This document shows positions 8,125 to 16,882 of a DNA stretch of 28,685 nucleotides, one piece after another (the stretch's first letter is position 1; the number at the start of each line of letters is the position of its first letter). Origin of the DNA: DRTC01 sp964521025 (GTDB lineage: Bacteria > Cloacimonadota > Cloacimonadia > Cloacimonadales > TCS61); contig CAZFPK010000042.1 in the NCBI GenBank assembly GCA_964521025.1, positions 1 to 28,685 of the forward strand. The letters run 5' to 3'. The translations under genes were made by a program, and so were the position numbers. A model generated the notes under the pieces. That model did not search any database, was not told the DNA's origin, and saw only the letters and a program-made list of their open reading frames with translations.

Positions 8125-9156
8125 ATGAAAAGATCATTTCTAATTTTACTCGTATTCTTCCTGCTCACTTCCTGCGCAATGCAGGCAAAAAGCAAAAAGG
8201 AAACAAACTCCAGACCTGTCTGGCTGGAGAATCCAAAAGCAAAGTATTCCGAACTATTATATTTGACTGCCATCGGGGAAGGAGACTCCCGCAATGGTGC
8301 GGAGAATATGGCTGCTGCGAACTTATCCAAAATATTTGAATCCAAAATAAAAGCGGAAGATGCGACCAGACAAAGATACCGTGAACTGACCATCGATCAT
8401 AAAACTACAACCGAAGATGATCTGACTGTGGATAAAAATGTCAACATCCGATCCGAACAAACTTTGTATAATATCCAATTCGCTGACAGTTACACGGATG
8501 ATCTCGGTCGGATTTATGCTCTTGCTTTTTTGAAAAGATTCGAAACAGGCGAGATCTATGAAGGAAAGATTGATAAGAACGCAGAGCGGATCGAGTATTT
8601 TTCCAAACAAAGTAAAGAAGCAAATGGTATTTTGATCAAATATGCAGCTTTGAATGCTGCGTCGGTTGTGGCTCTGCATAATGAGATATTGCTGGAGCAG
8701 CTTAATATCATTTCGCCAGATACAAAGGAATTCCTCGAACTGAATTACAACTATAATGATCTGGTAAAAGAAACCGCAGAATTGGCAAAGCAGGTTGGTT
8801 TCAGTATAAATATTCAAAATGATCCTGATCATAAGATTGGAATTGCTGTCGAGTCGATGCTGACTGATCTCGGATTTGTGATCTCGGAAAAAGGAATTCT
8901 GGAAGTTGTGAGTGATGTCCTGTTTGAAAATACCGATCTGCATCGAGATGATGATTTTAAGTTCGTCAGGTACAATTTTAACCTGAAAATTATCGATAAA
9001 TCGGGAAATATAATAGTCTCACTTTTTGAAATAGGCAAGGAAGGACATACAACTTATTTCGAAGCACAGGAAAGAGCGATCAGGACTATCGATAAAAAAA
9101 TAAAGAAGAACTTGAAGAAAAAATTGATCGCTTATTTTGACGGGTTGGTGATGTAA
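8125..9156 (+). CDS. LPP20-family lipoprotein
   Basis: 343 residues. ATG 8125 follows a strong RBS (AGGAGA). The signal peptide ends in the lipobox LTSC, with Cys17 lipidated. Residues ~30-75 (RPVWLENP, then YLTAIGEGDSRNGAENMAAANLSKIF) are the classic LPP20 signature: a conserved Pro-Trp followed by a G-x-G segment and an Ala-rich helix. The remainder is mixed alpha/beta, with a basic C-terminus (KKIKKNLKKKL). LPP20 proteins are envelope lipoproteins of poorly known role. It forms a set with the LpoB-like and COG3014-like lipoproteins upstream, suggesting joint work in peptidoglycan or outer-membrane maintenance. Confidence 0.75.
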   Translation: MKRSFLILLVFFLLTSCAMQAKSKKETNSRPVWLENPKAKYSELLYLTAIGEGDSRNGAENMAAANLSKIFESKIKAEDATRQRYRELTIDHKTTTEDDLTVDKNVNIRSEQTLYNIQFADSYTDDLGRIYALAFLKRFETGEIYEGKIDKNAERIEYFSKQSKEANGILIKYAALNAASVVALHNEILLEQLNIISPDTKEFLELNYNYNDLVKETAELAKQVGFSINIQNDPDHKIGIAVESMLTDLGFVISEKGILEVVSDVLFENTDLHRDDDFKFVRYNFNLKIIDKSGNIIVSLFEIGKEGHTTYFEAQERAIRTIDKKIKKNLKKKLIAYFDGLVM

Positions 9157-9229
9157 TACATTTTTTGAAAATGTGGATTACAATTTAATTTTTTTTCAAA
9201 GAATGAAATTCTGTGCTACAGGAGATACA

Positions 9230-9646
9230 ATGAAATCATATAAAAAAGAACTCTGGTTTAATACGACAACCAGGAGACAACTGATCAACATAACCCCGGA
9301 TATCGATGAATGTCTGAGAAAGAGCGATGTCAAAGAAGGTCTTTGCCTGGTCAACGCCATGCACATTACTGCCAGTGTTTTCATCAATGACGACGAATCC
9401 GGTTTGCATAACGATTATGAAAAATGGCTGGAAAGATTAGCACCCGAAAAACCATATTCTCAATATCAGCACAATGGATTTGAAGACAATGCTGATGCTC
9501 ATTTGAAAAGAACGATCATGGGCAGGGAAGTTGTCGTTGCTATCACTAACGGAAAACTTGACTTCGGACCCTGGGAACAAATATTTTACGGTGAATTCGA
9601 CGGGAAAAGAAGGAAACGGATTCTTGTGAAGATTATTGGGGAATGA
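9230..9646 (+). CDS. yjbQ: YjbQ / UPF0047 family protein (thiamine-phosphate synthase-like activity reported for the family)
   Basis: 138 residues, the usual length of YjbQ. The start is ATG 9230 because AGGAGA lies directly before it; the open frame continues back to 9173, but that stretch does not resemble the family. Conserved features are all present: the central MHITASVFIND (family H-x-T-A), a histidine and acidic cluster ending in DNADAHLKR, and the C-terminal NGKLDFGPWEQIFYGEFDG followed by a basic strand. The fold is a small trimer-forming beta barrel. The family shows weak thiamine-phosphate synthase activity, but its physiological role is unsettled. It is 73 bases after the LPP20 gene. 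A small stem (ACATTTT / AAAATGT, 9158-9174) lies between them, so it may be transcribed separately. Confidence 0.9.
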   Translation: MKSYKKELWFNTTTRRQLINITPDIDECLRKSDVKEGLCLVNAMHITASVFINDDESGLHNDYEKWLERLAPEKPYSQYQHNGFEDNADAHLKRTIMGREVVVAITNGKLDFGPWEQIFYGEFDGKRRKRILVKIIGE

Positions 9647-9718
9647 TAAATCGAAATGTAAGGACTTTATCTAACTTGTTTGATGATGGACGATATATCG
9701 AAACAATTTATGACTTTT

Positions 9719-9840
9719 TGTCATTCTGAGGAATCTCCCAGAGTGCTTCTCTCGAAGAATTTGCAGACTTTGAAATGTTTTTAGATTGTTAATGTAAGAG
9801 ATTCCTCGTTATAAAAGCGGGAAGAAAACTCGGAAAGACA
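9719..9840. repeat. TGTCATTCTGAG element, copy A
   Basis: Begins TGTCATTCTGAG and ends CTCGGAAAGACA, an imperfect inverted terminal pair, with CGAAGAATTT and AGATTCCTCG as internal inverted segments. Related copies are at 18184-18304 and 23638-23724. It has no open frame. It fills most of the ~300-base gap between yjbQ and the first kinase. The stretch just after it (9850-9894, CGTCATTACGAG...CAAAGCAATCT) looks like a second dispersed-repeat type. Confidence 0.65.
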
Positions 9841-9894
9841 GAAAAGGTCGTCATTACGAGTTCTTTCCTGTTGGCATCAAACAAAGCAATCTGC

Positions 9895-9922
9895 TTCGAC
9901 TCGTCGTTCCTTGCGAGTCGAA
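9895..9922 (-). repeat. TTCGACTCG palindromic repeat, copy 3 (inverted)
   Basis: TTCGACTCG and CGAGTCGAA form a 9-bp perfect stem around a 10-base loop. Its reverse complement matches the two copies flanking hicBA. It ends just before the ribosome-binding site of the first kinase, so in the mRNA it would place a hairpin in the 5' leader. Confidence 0.75.
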
Positions 9923-9945
9923 TGGAGTTTATAAAGGAATTCAAA

Positions 9946-11796
9946 ATGAGTGATCAAAATAAGACCAGAGAACAATTGCTGGAAGAAATAAAAACTTTAA
10001 AAGAAAAGTACAGAATACTCAGAAAAAAAGAAGAGGAAAACATAAAAACCGGATTAAGAAATAAAGCAATGCTAACAGCACTTCCCGACATGTTCTTTCA
10101 TCTTGATAAAAACGGTATTTTCCTTGATTATCATGTTCATAAAGAGGATTTATTATATGTAAGATCCGAAGACTTCCTATATAAAAAAATTACTGATGTG
10201 ATGCCTTTGGATATCGCTCAAAAAACGATCGAGATAACCAAAGAAGTTCTCGAAAGCGGTAAAATTCTGTCGTTTGAATATGATCTTCAATTAGGAAATG
10301 AAATGAAATCCTACGAGGCGCGCTTTTCTACTTTCGATAAAAACTCGGTTATTGTTCTTACCAGGGATATCACAGAGAAAAAGGCATTACATAAATCTCA
10401 CCTTAAATTCCTCGAGAAATTCAAGTCTTTAACTGAAAATTTAAATGTCGGTGTTTATAGAACAACAGCCGTTCATAAAGGAAGATTCATTGAAGCAAAT
10501 CCTGCTCTTATAAAAATGTTCGGATTTAACAACAAGGAAGAATTATTTTCTATAAATGTAGCAGATCTTTATTTGCATCATGAAGACAGAGAAGAGCTTA
10601 AAAGAATTATGCTGGAAAAAGGATTTGTCAGAAATAAAGAGTTAAATCTTCGAAAAAAAGATGGAACCATGATCATTGCTTCCATATCGACAGTAGCAGT
10701 CAAAGATGAAAAAGGTATTTTAAAATATTATGATGGGATAATTGAAGAAATTACAGAGAGAAAGAGGGCGGAACAGGATTTAAGGGAAAGCGAGGAAAAA
10801 TTCAGGATCCTTGCTGAAAATATCCCTGCAGTGATCTATTTAAGTCTGAATGACGAACAAAAGACTTTAGTTTATTTGAATGATGAAATAGAAAATCTGA
10901 CCGGATATACAAAAGAAGATTTTCTTAAAAAAAGGATAAATTTTTCTGATTTATATTATCAGAATGATGAAGCAAATATAATTTTAACAAAAGAAAATTC
11001 ACTGCAAAATAAAAAATCTTTTTATTTAATCTACCGGATCATAGATAAAGATGGAAAAATGCGTTGGGTAGAAGAATATGGAATGGGAGTTCTCAGAGAA
11101 AAAAAAGTCATCCTCCTGGAAGGATTTATGATCGATATATCAGCCCGGAAGCAAGCGGAAGAACAGGTTAAAAAAGATTTGAAAGAAAAAGTAGTCTTGC
11201 TCCAGGAAATCCATCATCGCGTTAAAAACAATATGCAAGTCGTTTCCAGCTTGCTAAGAATGCAGTCCAAATATTTTAGGGATGAATTTGATAAAAAACT
11301 GATCCTGGACAGTAGGAATCGCGTTAATTCTATGGCACTTATCCACGAATCTTTGTATCAATCGAAAGATCTTTCGCAAATAGATTTCGAGTATTATATC
11401 AAAACTCTTTGTGGGCATTTGATCTCGACTTTCGGGGTAAAAGCCGAGAGGATAAAATTCAAACAGAATATCAATAAGATTTTTTTGGATATCAATAAAG
11501 CCATTCCTTGCGGTTTGATCATTAATGAATTGATCTCCAACTCAATAAAATATGCTTTTCCGGATGATAAAGCAGGAGAAATCTCCATCCACATGGAGTT
11601 AAAAAACAACGAATATACTCTCACTGTTTTTGATAACGGCGAAGGCTTGCCCGATGATATCGATTTTCAAAATCCAGAATCATTAGGTTTACAATTGATC
11701 AGTGCTTTGACAAAGCAACTGCATGGTAAGATTGATCTAAATAGAAGAAATGGAACATATTATATAATAAAGTTCGAGAAAGAATTTAAAAGATAA
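9946..11796 (+). CDS. Cytoplasmic sensor histidine kinase, PAS-PAS-PAS-HisKA_2-HATPase
   Basis: 616 residues from ATG 9946, chosen for the AAAGGAA RBS just upstream; an in-frame ATG at 9922 is the alternative. Order: N-terminal coiled coil (1-40), PAS1 (~40-145), PAS2 (~155-275), PAS3 (~284-402), HisKA_2 dimerisation/phosphotransfer (~418-495) with EIHHRVKNN (H424 the likely phosphorylated His), and HATPase (~515-613) with N-box Asn532, D563-N-G and a G-L-Q-L box. There is no membrane segment, so it senses something cytoplasmic. PAS2 and the whole transmitter are closely similar to those of the next gene. No response regulator is adjacent. HisKA_2 kinases are often orphan and signal to stand-alone or sigma-mimic regulators. 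Confidence 0.9.
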   Translation: MSDQNKTREQLLEEIKTLKEKYRILRKKEEENIKTGLRNKAMLTALPDMFFHLDKNGIFLDYHVHKEDLLYVRSEDFLYKKITDVMPLDIAQKTIEITKEVLESGKILSFEYDLQLGNEMKSYEARFSTFDKNSVIVLTRDITEKKALHKSHLKFLEKFKSLTENLNVGVYRTTAVHKGRFIEANPALIKMFGFNNKEELFSINVADLYLHHEDREELKRIMLEKGFVRNKELNLRKKDGTMIIASISTVAVKDEKGILKYYDGIIEEITERKRAEQDLRESEEKFRILAENIPAVIYLSLNDEQKTLVYLNDEIENLTGYTKEDFLKKRINFSDLYYQNDEANIILTKENSLQNKKSFYLIYRIIDKDGKMRWVEEYGMGVLREKKVILLEGFMIDISARKQAEEQVKKDLKEKVVLLQEIHHRVKNNMQVVSSLLRMQSKYFRDEFDKKLILDSRNRVNSMALIHESLYQSKDLSQIDFEYYIKTLCGHLISTFGVKAERIKFKQNINKIFLDINKAIPCGLIINELISNSIKYAFPDDKAGEISIHMELKNNEYTLTVFDNGEGLPDDIDFQNPESLGLQLISALTKQLHGKIDLNRRNGTYYIIKFEKEFKR

Positions 11797-11883
11797 CTTA
11801 TCCTTTTGTCCTTCTGATGGTCGCAGAACACAGTCTTTCCAAAAAGAAGGAATGCCTGTGAAAAATGAGAAATTCCGGCTTAA

Positions 11884-11911
11884 TTGTCAAAAATTGGTTT
11901 TTCTTTATAAT
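11884..11911 (+). promoter_or_regulatory. Likely sigma-70-type promoter for the V4R kinase
   Basis: TTGTCA (11884-11889), a 16-base spacer, then a perfect TATAAT (11906-11911). Transcription would start near 11918, about 26 bases before ATG 11944, with an AAGGCGGA ribosome-binding site between. It suggests the second kinase can be expressed independently of the first. Confidence 0.6.
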
Positions 11912-11943
11912 AAGGTAAGGGCGGTTTTATAAAAGGCGGATAT

Positions 11944-13905
11944 ATGAATGATATAAAAAAAACAAAAAGACAATTGATTGAGGAACTCGGGGAACTTCGA
12001 ACTCAACTTAAAGTTTTTCAGAAGAGAGAAAAAAAAGAATCAGGTAATCCGGACGGGTCTTTAAAAACTGTAAATGTTCCTGATATGTTTGCTCAACCAT
12101 TCCTGAAAGCTCAGGATTATGTAAAACAATTCTTTGCAGATCGTGTAGAAAATCCTGAAAAGGCAACGATCAAGATTTCCGGTGAGAGGTATATCCTGGT
12201 TCGAGCTGCATCGATGTCTATTGAATTTTTTGATCTGATCAAATATCTGTATCGCGATTATTCAAAAGAAGAATCGAGGAAAGTTGCCAATGGATTTTTG
12301 TTTGATATCGCTCATGCTCTTGGTAAAGCAGATGCCAAAGTTTTTCATACGAAAATGAATGTCGAAGATCCGGTAGAAAAACTTTCAGCCGGTCCGATCC
12401 ATTTTGCTTATTCCGGTTGGGCATTTGTCGATATCTTACCCGGATCAAAACCATCTCCTGATGAAGATTATTTTCTGATATACGATCATCCTTTTTCCTT
12501 TGAAGCAGATGCCTGGCTTTCACGAAACAAAAAAACCGATTTCCCGGTCTGTATTATGAATGCCGGGTATTCATCAGGTTGGTGTGAAGAAAGTTTTGGT
12601 ATTCCTCTCGTAGCTGTCGAGATAGAATGCCGCTCCAAAGGAGACGAGCATTGTCGTTTTATCATGGCTCCACCTTCCCGGATTGATGAACATTTATCTC
12701 GTTATAATAAAAAGCCTTATGAGGATTCAGCAAAACTTCATAGTTTTGAAATACCTGAATTTTTCCAAAGAAAACGGATGGAAGAAGAAATAAAAAAATA
12801 CCAAAACCACCTTGAAGAACTGGTTTCACAAAGAACTTCTCAGTTAGAAATCATTAATGAAAAACTTAAACAGGAAATATTAGAAAGAATACAAGCTGAA
12901 AAAGCTTTAAAGGAAAGTGAAATCAAATTCAGAACTATCGCCGAAAATGTTAATGTCGGGATTTATCGAAATACTTCAGGTCCAAATGGACATTTCCTGG
13001 AAGCCAATCCTGCTTTTATCCAGATGTTCGGATTTGAGAGCAAAAAAGATTTGATGAATATAAAAGTATCGGATTTATATATTAATTCCGATAAAAGGAA
13101 AAAGTTCAATAAAAAAATGCTTACCCAAGGATTTGTCAAAGACGAAATTTTGGATCTGAAAAGAAAAGACGGAATAAAAATAATTTGTTCTATTTCAGCA
13201 GTAGCTGAGAAGAATCGACAGGGAAAAATTCTGTATTATGATGGAATGATCGAAGATATTACAAAAAAGAAAAAAGCCGAAGACCAGATAAAGAAAAATC
13301 TGGCTGAGAAAGAAGTTCTTCTAAAAGAAGTTCACCACCGGGTAAAAAATAATATGCAAGTTATTATAAGTTTGTTAAGATTACAGACTCGATATGTTAC
13401 TGATAAGCAAGCAATCAACTTTTTTATAGACAGTCAGAACCGGGTCGGTTCCATGGCTTTAATTCATGAAAAGCTCTATAAATCAAAAGATTTGAGCAAG
13501 ATCGATTTCAAAGAGTACACACAGGATTTAGTTCAAACCTTGATCAAATCTTATAATATCGACCGTATGATGATCGATTTTGAAGTGAATATTGAGGGTC
13601 TTTTTCTGAATATTAACCAGGCTATTCCCTGCGGATTAATTATAAATGAATTAATTACAAATTGTCTGAAATATGCATTTCCGGGGAATCGGAAAGGAAA
13701 AATTGGTATTGATTTTCATCTGCAGGTTGGACAATATTCTTTAACCGTCTATGATAATGGTGTCGGCATTCCTCGTGAAGTTGAAATGGAAAATCCGAAA
13801 ACACTTGGATTGCAATTAGTTAATTCTTTAACTCAACAGCTGCACGGAACGCTTGAATTGATAAAAGAAAAAGGAACTGCTTTTCATATACAATTTAAAA
13901 AATAA
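11944..13905 (+). CDS. Cytoplasmic sensor histidine kinase with V4R ligand-binding domain, PAS, HisKA_2 and HATPase
   Basis: 653 residues. Residues ~50-255 form a V4R (4-vinyl-reductase/XylR-N type) small-molecule-binding region. The giveaway is its C-terminal core, SSGWCEESFGIPLVAVEI and CRSKGDEHCRFIMAP, with Cys214, Cys229 and Cys237. A coiled coil (~278-325) leads to a PAS domain (~328-445), HisKA_2 (~454-530) with EVHHRVKNN (H465 the likely phospho-His), and a HATPase domain with NELITNCLKYAFP, DNGVGIP and GLQL. There is no membrane helix. V4R domains bind hydrocarbon-like, aromatic or tetrapyrrole-like ligands in known members; the ligand here is unknown. The PAS and transmitter are paralogous to the kinase upstream, so the pair arose by duplication with a sensor swap. 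No response regulator is adjacent. Confidence 0.9.
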   Translation: MNDIKKTKRQLIEELGELRTQLKVFQKREKKESGNPDGSLKTVNVPDMFAQPFLKAQDYVKQFFADRVENPEKATIKISGERYILVRAASMSIEFFDLIKYLYRDYSKEESRKVANGFLFDIAHALGKADAKVFHTKMNVEDPVEKLSAGPIHFAYSGWAFVDILPGSKPSPDEDYFLIYDHPFSFEADAWLSRNKKTDFPVCIMNAGYSSGWCEESFGIPLVAVEIECRSKGDEHCRFIMAPPSRIDEHLSRYNKKPYEDSAKLHSFEIPEFFQRKRMEEEIKKYQNHLEELVSQRTSQLEIINEKLKQEILERIQAEKALKESEIKFRTIAENVNVGIYRNTSGPNGHFLEANPAFIQMFGFESKKDLMNIKVSDLYINSDKRKKFNKKMLTQGFVKDEILDLKRKDGIKIICSISAVAEKNRQGKILYYDGMIEDITKKKKAEDQIKKNLAEKEVLLKEVHHRVKNNMQVIISLLRLQTRYVTDKQAINFFIDSQNRVGSMALIHEKLYKSKDLSKIDFKEYTQDLVQTLIKSYNIDRMMIDFEVNIEGLFLNINQAIPCGLIINELITNCLKYAFPGNRKGKIGIDFHLQVGQYSLTVYDNGVGIPREVEMENPKTLGLQLVNSLTQQLHGTLELIKEKGTAFHIQFKK

Positions 13906-13915
13906 GCTGTTTTTC

Positions 13916-13964
13916 CCTTCCGAAGCCTTCTCTCACTTTTTCTTATGTCCGAGGATTCGGAAGG
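13916..13964. repeat. Inverted repeat between convergent genes
   Basis: Arms CCTTCCGAA (13916-13924) and TTCGGAAGG (13956-13964), a 9-bp perfect stem with a 31-base loop. A third related segment, GCTTCGGAA, lies near 14040. It sits between the kinase and the convergent SinR-like gene. It may act as a bidirectional transcript end but has no T-run. Confidence 0.5.
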
Positions 13965-14055
13965 TTTATCGGAAGAAGATTTTTTTGTTGAGAGATGAAA
14001 CTATGCGAATCTTATTTGAGAGAAATTCTTTGCAGGAAGCTTCGGAAAGATATGT

Positions 14056-14358
14056 TTATTGTTCTGTTTCTTCATTTCCAAATTCCTGATCCAGCCAATT
14101 CCATTCTTCATCAGAAAGTTCACCACAATAATGATTTGTGATTTCCACTAAAAAGAGTCTATCAGTATCTTCCAGAATACTCTCGAACCTGTTGGAAATC
14201 TCATCTAATTTATCTTCCGTAGAAATCAGTAAAGTGTCGGGTGAAATCTGGATAATGTTGTTATAACTATCGAGAAAATTTCTGAATTTGTTTCTTTTTG
14301 CTCTTGCTAATCGACGACCAATAAAGTTGATTTCATAGTTCATTAAATAAACTGCCAT
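14056..14358 (-). CDS. Small SinR/Cas2-fold-like protein
   Basis: 100 residues from ATG 14358, which follows a strong GGGGGAGA RBS; the frame continues 13 codons upstream but without an RBS. It begins with a MAVYLMNYEI strand. The middle strand DTLLISTEDKLDEISNRF and the end DRLFLVEITNHYCGELSDEEWNWL match the small family annotated as SinR-like, related in fold to Cas2/VapD ferredoxin-like nucleases (MAVYL..YD-type strand; DkLlVVEI strand; W-L end). The catalytic Asp of Cas2/VapD at the end of strand 1 is not evident here (NYEIN). There is no cas gene or CRISPR array nearby. A function in toxin-antitoxin or RNA metabolism is possible but unproven. Confidence 0.6.
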   Translation of the reverse strand: MAVYLMNYEINFIGRRLARAKRNKFRNFLDSYNNIIQISPDTLLISTEDKLDEISNRFESILEDTDRLFLVEITNHYCGELSDEEWNWLDQEFGNEETEQ

Positions 14359-14436
14359 TTTATTCTCCCCCTGGAATTGCTCCGATTCCATAATCAAATA
14401 TGGAAGATTCCTGTCAAGTCTGAATAAAAATGGAGT

Positions 14437-15111
14437 TTATTGGACAGACATATCGGTTTGTTTTAAGAGTTTGATCAACTCATAGATAATTTCACCTGTT
14501 ATTCCCCAGATGATCTCATTTTCATATTCATAAACATAGATTTTTCGAAAGAAATTTCCCCAGGTTTTGTTATATTTTGGCGGAAGACCTAATTGCTTTG
14601 TTGGTAAAATGGAAATTTCTTTTCCTTTTTTATTTTTATAATTGGATTGTGCTTGTATTTTGATTTTATATTCTTTGGGATCATTATCGATAAAGAAAGA
14701 TATTGGAATCGCGAGAACTTTCTCAACTTCATTTTTCTGGACATTCAATTCAGTTAGATCCCGGATCAAAAGTCTGCCCACAAATGTATGAACAATCTTT
14801 CCATTAGGATTAACAAGAGTATCGAAAAGACCATCGATCAGTATTTTCTCTCTATTGCTCCCGAGTTCCTCTGCTGTTTCCCTGACAGCAGCTTCCTGAT
14901 AATTTTTATCTTTGCCCGGATCAAATCCACCTCCGGGAAAACATATCTCGTTTCCCTGCCTGATATTTTTTGCTCGTTTCTGAAGCAAAAGGTGATATTT
15001 CCCATCGAGCTGTAGAAATGGGATCAAAACAGCTGAGATAAAATAGTTCTCACGACCAAGTATATCCGGTGTTTGCGGTAAGTTTTTTAATAGATAAAAG
15101 TTTTTCTTCAT
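14437..15111 (-). CDS. Nudix hydrolase, CoA-pyrophosphatase (NUDT7/8-like) type
   Basis: 224 residues. Residues ~40-84 carry LLLQKRAKNIRQGNEICFPGGG followed by RETAEELG (R77, E78, E81, E82, G84), the metal-binding half of the Nudix box. The preceding block resembles the NuCoA motif (LL-x-KR-x-x-x-x-R-x-x-G-x-x-x-FPGG), which points to coenzyme A or acyl-CoA diphosphate hydrolysis to acyl-phosphopantetheine and 3',5'-ADP. The C-terminal extension (~105-224) fits that subfamily. No membrane segment or signal is present. The start ATG 15111 has only a weak GGAA upstream. It lies 78 bases ahead of the minus-strand SinR-like gene and 73 bases after the phosphoesterase gene. The substrate call is by motif and moderate. 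Confidence 0.8.
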   Translation of the reverse strand: MKKNFYLLKNLPQTPDILGRENYFISAVLIPFLQLDGKYHLLLQKRAKNIRQGNEICFPGGGFDPGKDKNYQEAAVRETAEELGSNREKILIDGLFDTLVNPNGKIVHTFVGRLLIRDLTELNVQKNEVEKVLAIPISFFIDNDPKEYKIKIQAQSNYKNKKGKEISILPTKQLGLPPKYNKTWGNFFRKIYVYEYENEIIWGITGEIIYELIKLLKQTDMSVQ

Positions 15112-15184
15112 ATTTCCATGAGTTTGAAGGATTTAATCGAATTTCAGGCTGCTGCCGGAAACTTTACCTCAGTTTTCAAAGTTC

Positions 15185-16438
15185 TCATTCAAATTTTTTG
15201 AGTTTCTCGATTTTCTCCGTTATCCTTTTAGTTTTGTTTTTATCTTTCGTCAGAAAAAGTGCTTTCTCAAAAAATACGATCGCTTTTGGATAATTCTTTG
15301 TTTTTTCATTTATTCTTCCCAACCGGTAAAACGAATCCAGAGATGTTACATCGATTTCAACTGCTTTCAGGAAGTACTCTTCAGAAATCTTATAAAACTT
15401 TTTATCGTAACAAAAATAGGCGAATCTTCTCGCTGCTTTAAAGTCACTTTGCACGATTTCTTTTAATTTAACATACATCAAATATGCCGGGAAATCCTGT
15501 TCGAGAAGTTTATAACTCAGGATTGCAGGTAAATACGGTTCCGGATGCTCGGGTAAATACGCGATTGCTTTCAAAGACAATTCAACTGCCCGTTCAAAAT
15601 ATCCGTTCCTAATTTGAGTTTCTGCTTCTTTGATCTCACTCTCGATAGGAAAGATCCTGTAATCCACACTACTGCTGTCGACAAATATATGCATAAAATG
15701 ATAGAATCCGCCTTCTTCCGGTTCATCAGCATAAAGCGGAGCTCCGGCTCCTCCGGTTATGATCTGATGCAGTCCGTTCACAAATGTGTGATTATAAATA
15801 TGAACATGACCCGCAAAGACCATTTCTACATTACTGTTGATAAAAAGTTTTGCCAATTCGTCCCTTTCTTTTGGATAATAATCAAGACTCATTCCGATAT
15901 GTTTGATCTTCGGGTATAATGGTCTGTGAATGAATACGAAAATGTGTTCAAAAGATTGTGCTTTCTGTAATTCTTCTCTTAGCCATTCCAGTTGCTTGTC
16001 GACGATCTTTCTTTTTTGTCCCGGTTCATCGGTGTTTAGCAAGATATAATAACAATTTTCATATGAAATACTCTTGAAAGTTGGTCCGAATCTATCTGTA
16101 AATTCGTTTTGCAGAGAATCGATATTAACGACATCATGATTTCCCGGAGCAATATAAACAGGAATATTTCCTAAAATTTTAAGAAGTTCCTCGAAATCTT
16201 CATACATTTGGATCAATTCTTTTCTGTCTTCCGTGTATCCGGAAATAACATCTCCCGTAGAGAACACAAGATCAGGTTCAAGTTCTTTTATCTTTTCGAG
16301 AACTTTGTAAAAAACATAAGGCTGCTCTTCGGTCGGAGGACGGCTGTCTCCCATAACGGCAAAGCTGAATGGTTTTGATAAAAGGGTGGATGAGAAAAGA
16401 GTCAATATCAGAATGAAAGCAAATAAATCTCTCCACAT
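15185..16438 (-). CDS. Exported calcineurin-type metallophosphoesterase with C-terminal TPR repeats
   Basis: 417 residues from ATG 16438 with an AAGGAGA RBS. A signal peptide or N-terminal anchor spans residues 1-22. The phosphoesterase domain runs ~24-260: G30-D31-S32-R33 (Arg where many members have His, as in the GDSR subgroup), G62-D63, G99-N100-H101-D102, H171-R-P and G210-H211-V-H213. Residues ~270-415 form TPR-like helices, e.g. NGYFERAVELSLKAIAYLP and KTKNYPKAIVFFEKALFL. Export places it in the periplasm, probably cleaving phosphoesters while the TPRs hold a partner. It is not closely related to the phage-borne phosphoesterase at 2739-5261. The substrate is unknown. Confidence 0.85.
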   Translation of the reverse strand: MWRDLFAFILILTLFSSTLLSKPFSFAVMGDSRPPTEEQPYVFYKVLEKIKELEPDLVFSTGDVISGYTEDRKELIQMYEDFEELLKILGNIPVYIAPGNHDVVNIDSLQNEFTDRFGPTFKSISYENCYYILLNTDEPGQKRKIVDKQLEWLREELQKAQSFEHIFVFIHRPLYPKIKHIGMSLDYYPKERDELAKLFINSNVEMVFAGHVHIYNHTFVNGLHQIITGGAGAPLYADEPEEGGFYHFMHIFVDSSSVDYRIFPIESEIKEAETQIRNGYFERAVELSLKAIAYLPEHPEPYLPAILSYKLLEQDFPAYLMYVKLKEIVQSDFKAARRFAYFCYDKKFYKISEEYFLKAVEIDVTSLDSFYRLGRINEKTKNYPKAIVFFEKALFLTKDKNKTKRITEKIEKLKKFE

Positions 16439-16543
16439 AAAATCTCCTTATTTCAAAGATCAAGATTGAAAGTTTGATCGTCTTTTTTAATGTCAATAAG
16501 AATCGTTAAAAACCTTCCTCGATCGGGTTGCTACCTCTGTAAA

Positions 16544-16696
16544 ACAAGATTCCGATCTTGTTGTCTTGGTCGCTTTTGGATCGCATGTTCCTTTGCTCCT
16601 ATAGAGAATTTATACATTTTTATACTCAGTACGGAACTTACTGTAAGTTTGACGCAGGAGCGTCGATCATTGCATTCCAACGCCGGAGCGTTGGAA
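16544..16696. repeat. Three hairpins with variable stems and an RRGA-like tetraloop
   Basis: 16544-16561: arms ACAAGAT/ATCTTGT with loop TCCG (CGGA on the minus strand). 16651-16664: GACGC/GCGTC, loop AGGA. 16675-16696: TTCCAACGC/GCGTTGGAA, loop CGGA. The stems differ completely while loop sequence and size are kept. They occupy the 444-base gap 16439-16882, which otherwise holds no supported gene, only a terminator at its right side and a half-site CGTTCCAAC at 16741. Confidence 0.7.
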
Positions 16697-16792
16697 CGAG
16701 AAAGAGATTTGTTATTTGTGTTTTGAGATTTTCTTTTAATCGTTCCAACATAAGATGTCGGTCAGCAGCCGGACAACGGGTAGTTAGAATTC

Positions 16793-16822
16793 AAAAAAAA
16801 GCCCCGAAACGATCAGGGCTTT
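16793..16822 (-). terminator. Intrinsic terminator of the triple-PDZ gene
   Basis: On the minus strand AAGCCCTGA pairs with TTCGGGGCTT (one G-T pair) around a short loop, followed by eight T residues (the A-run at 16793-16800 on the plus strand). It lies 60-90 bases after the stop of the PDZ gene, where its transcript should end. Confidence 0.85.
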
Positions 16823-16882
16823 CTTGCAGGTAATTCTTGTTTCTCCGATATTACTGGGGAGGAGGATGAAACAAGATCGTTT

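Noticed and set aside
9173..9229. N-terminal extension of yjbQ
   Set aside because: The extension has no RBS and no family similarity, whereas ATG 9230 has AGGAGA directly upstream and gives the standard 138-residue length.
14056..14358. Cas2 of a CRISPR system
   Set aside because: No repeat-spacer array and no cas1 or other cas gene in the window; the strand 1 Asp is missing.
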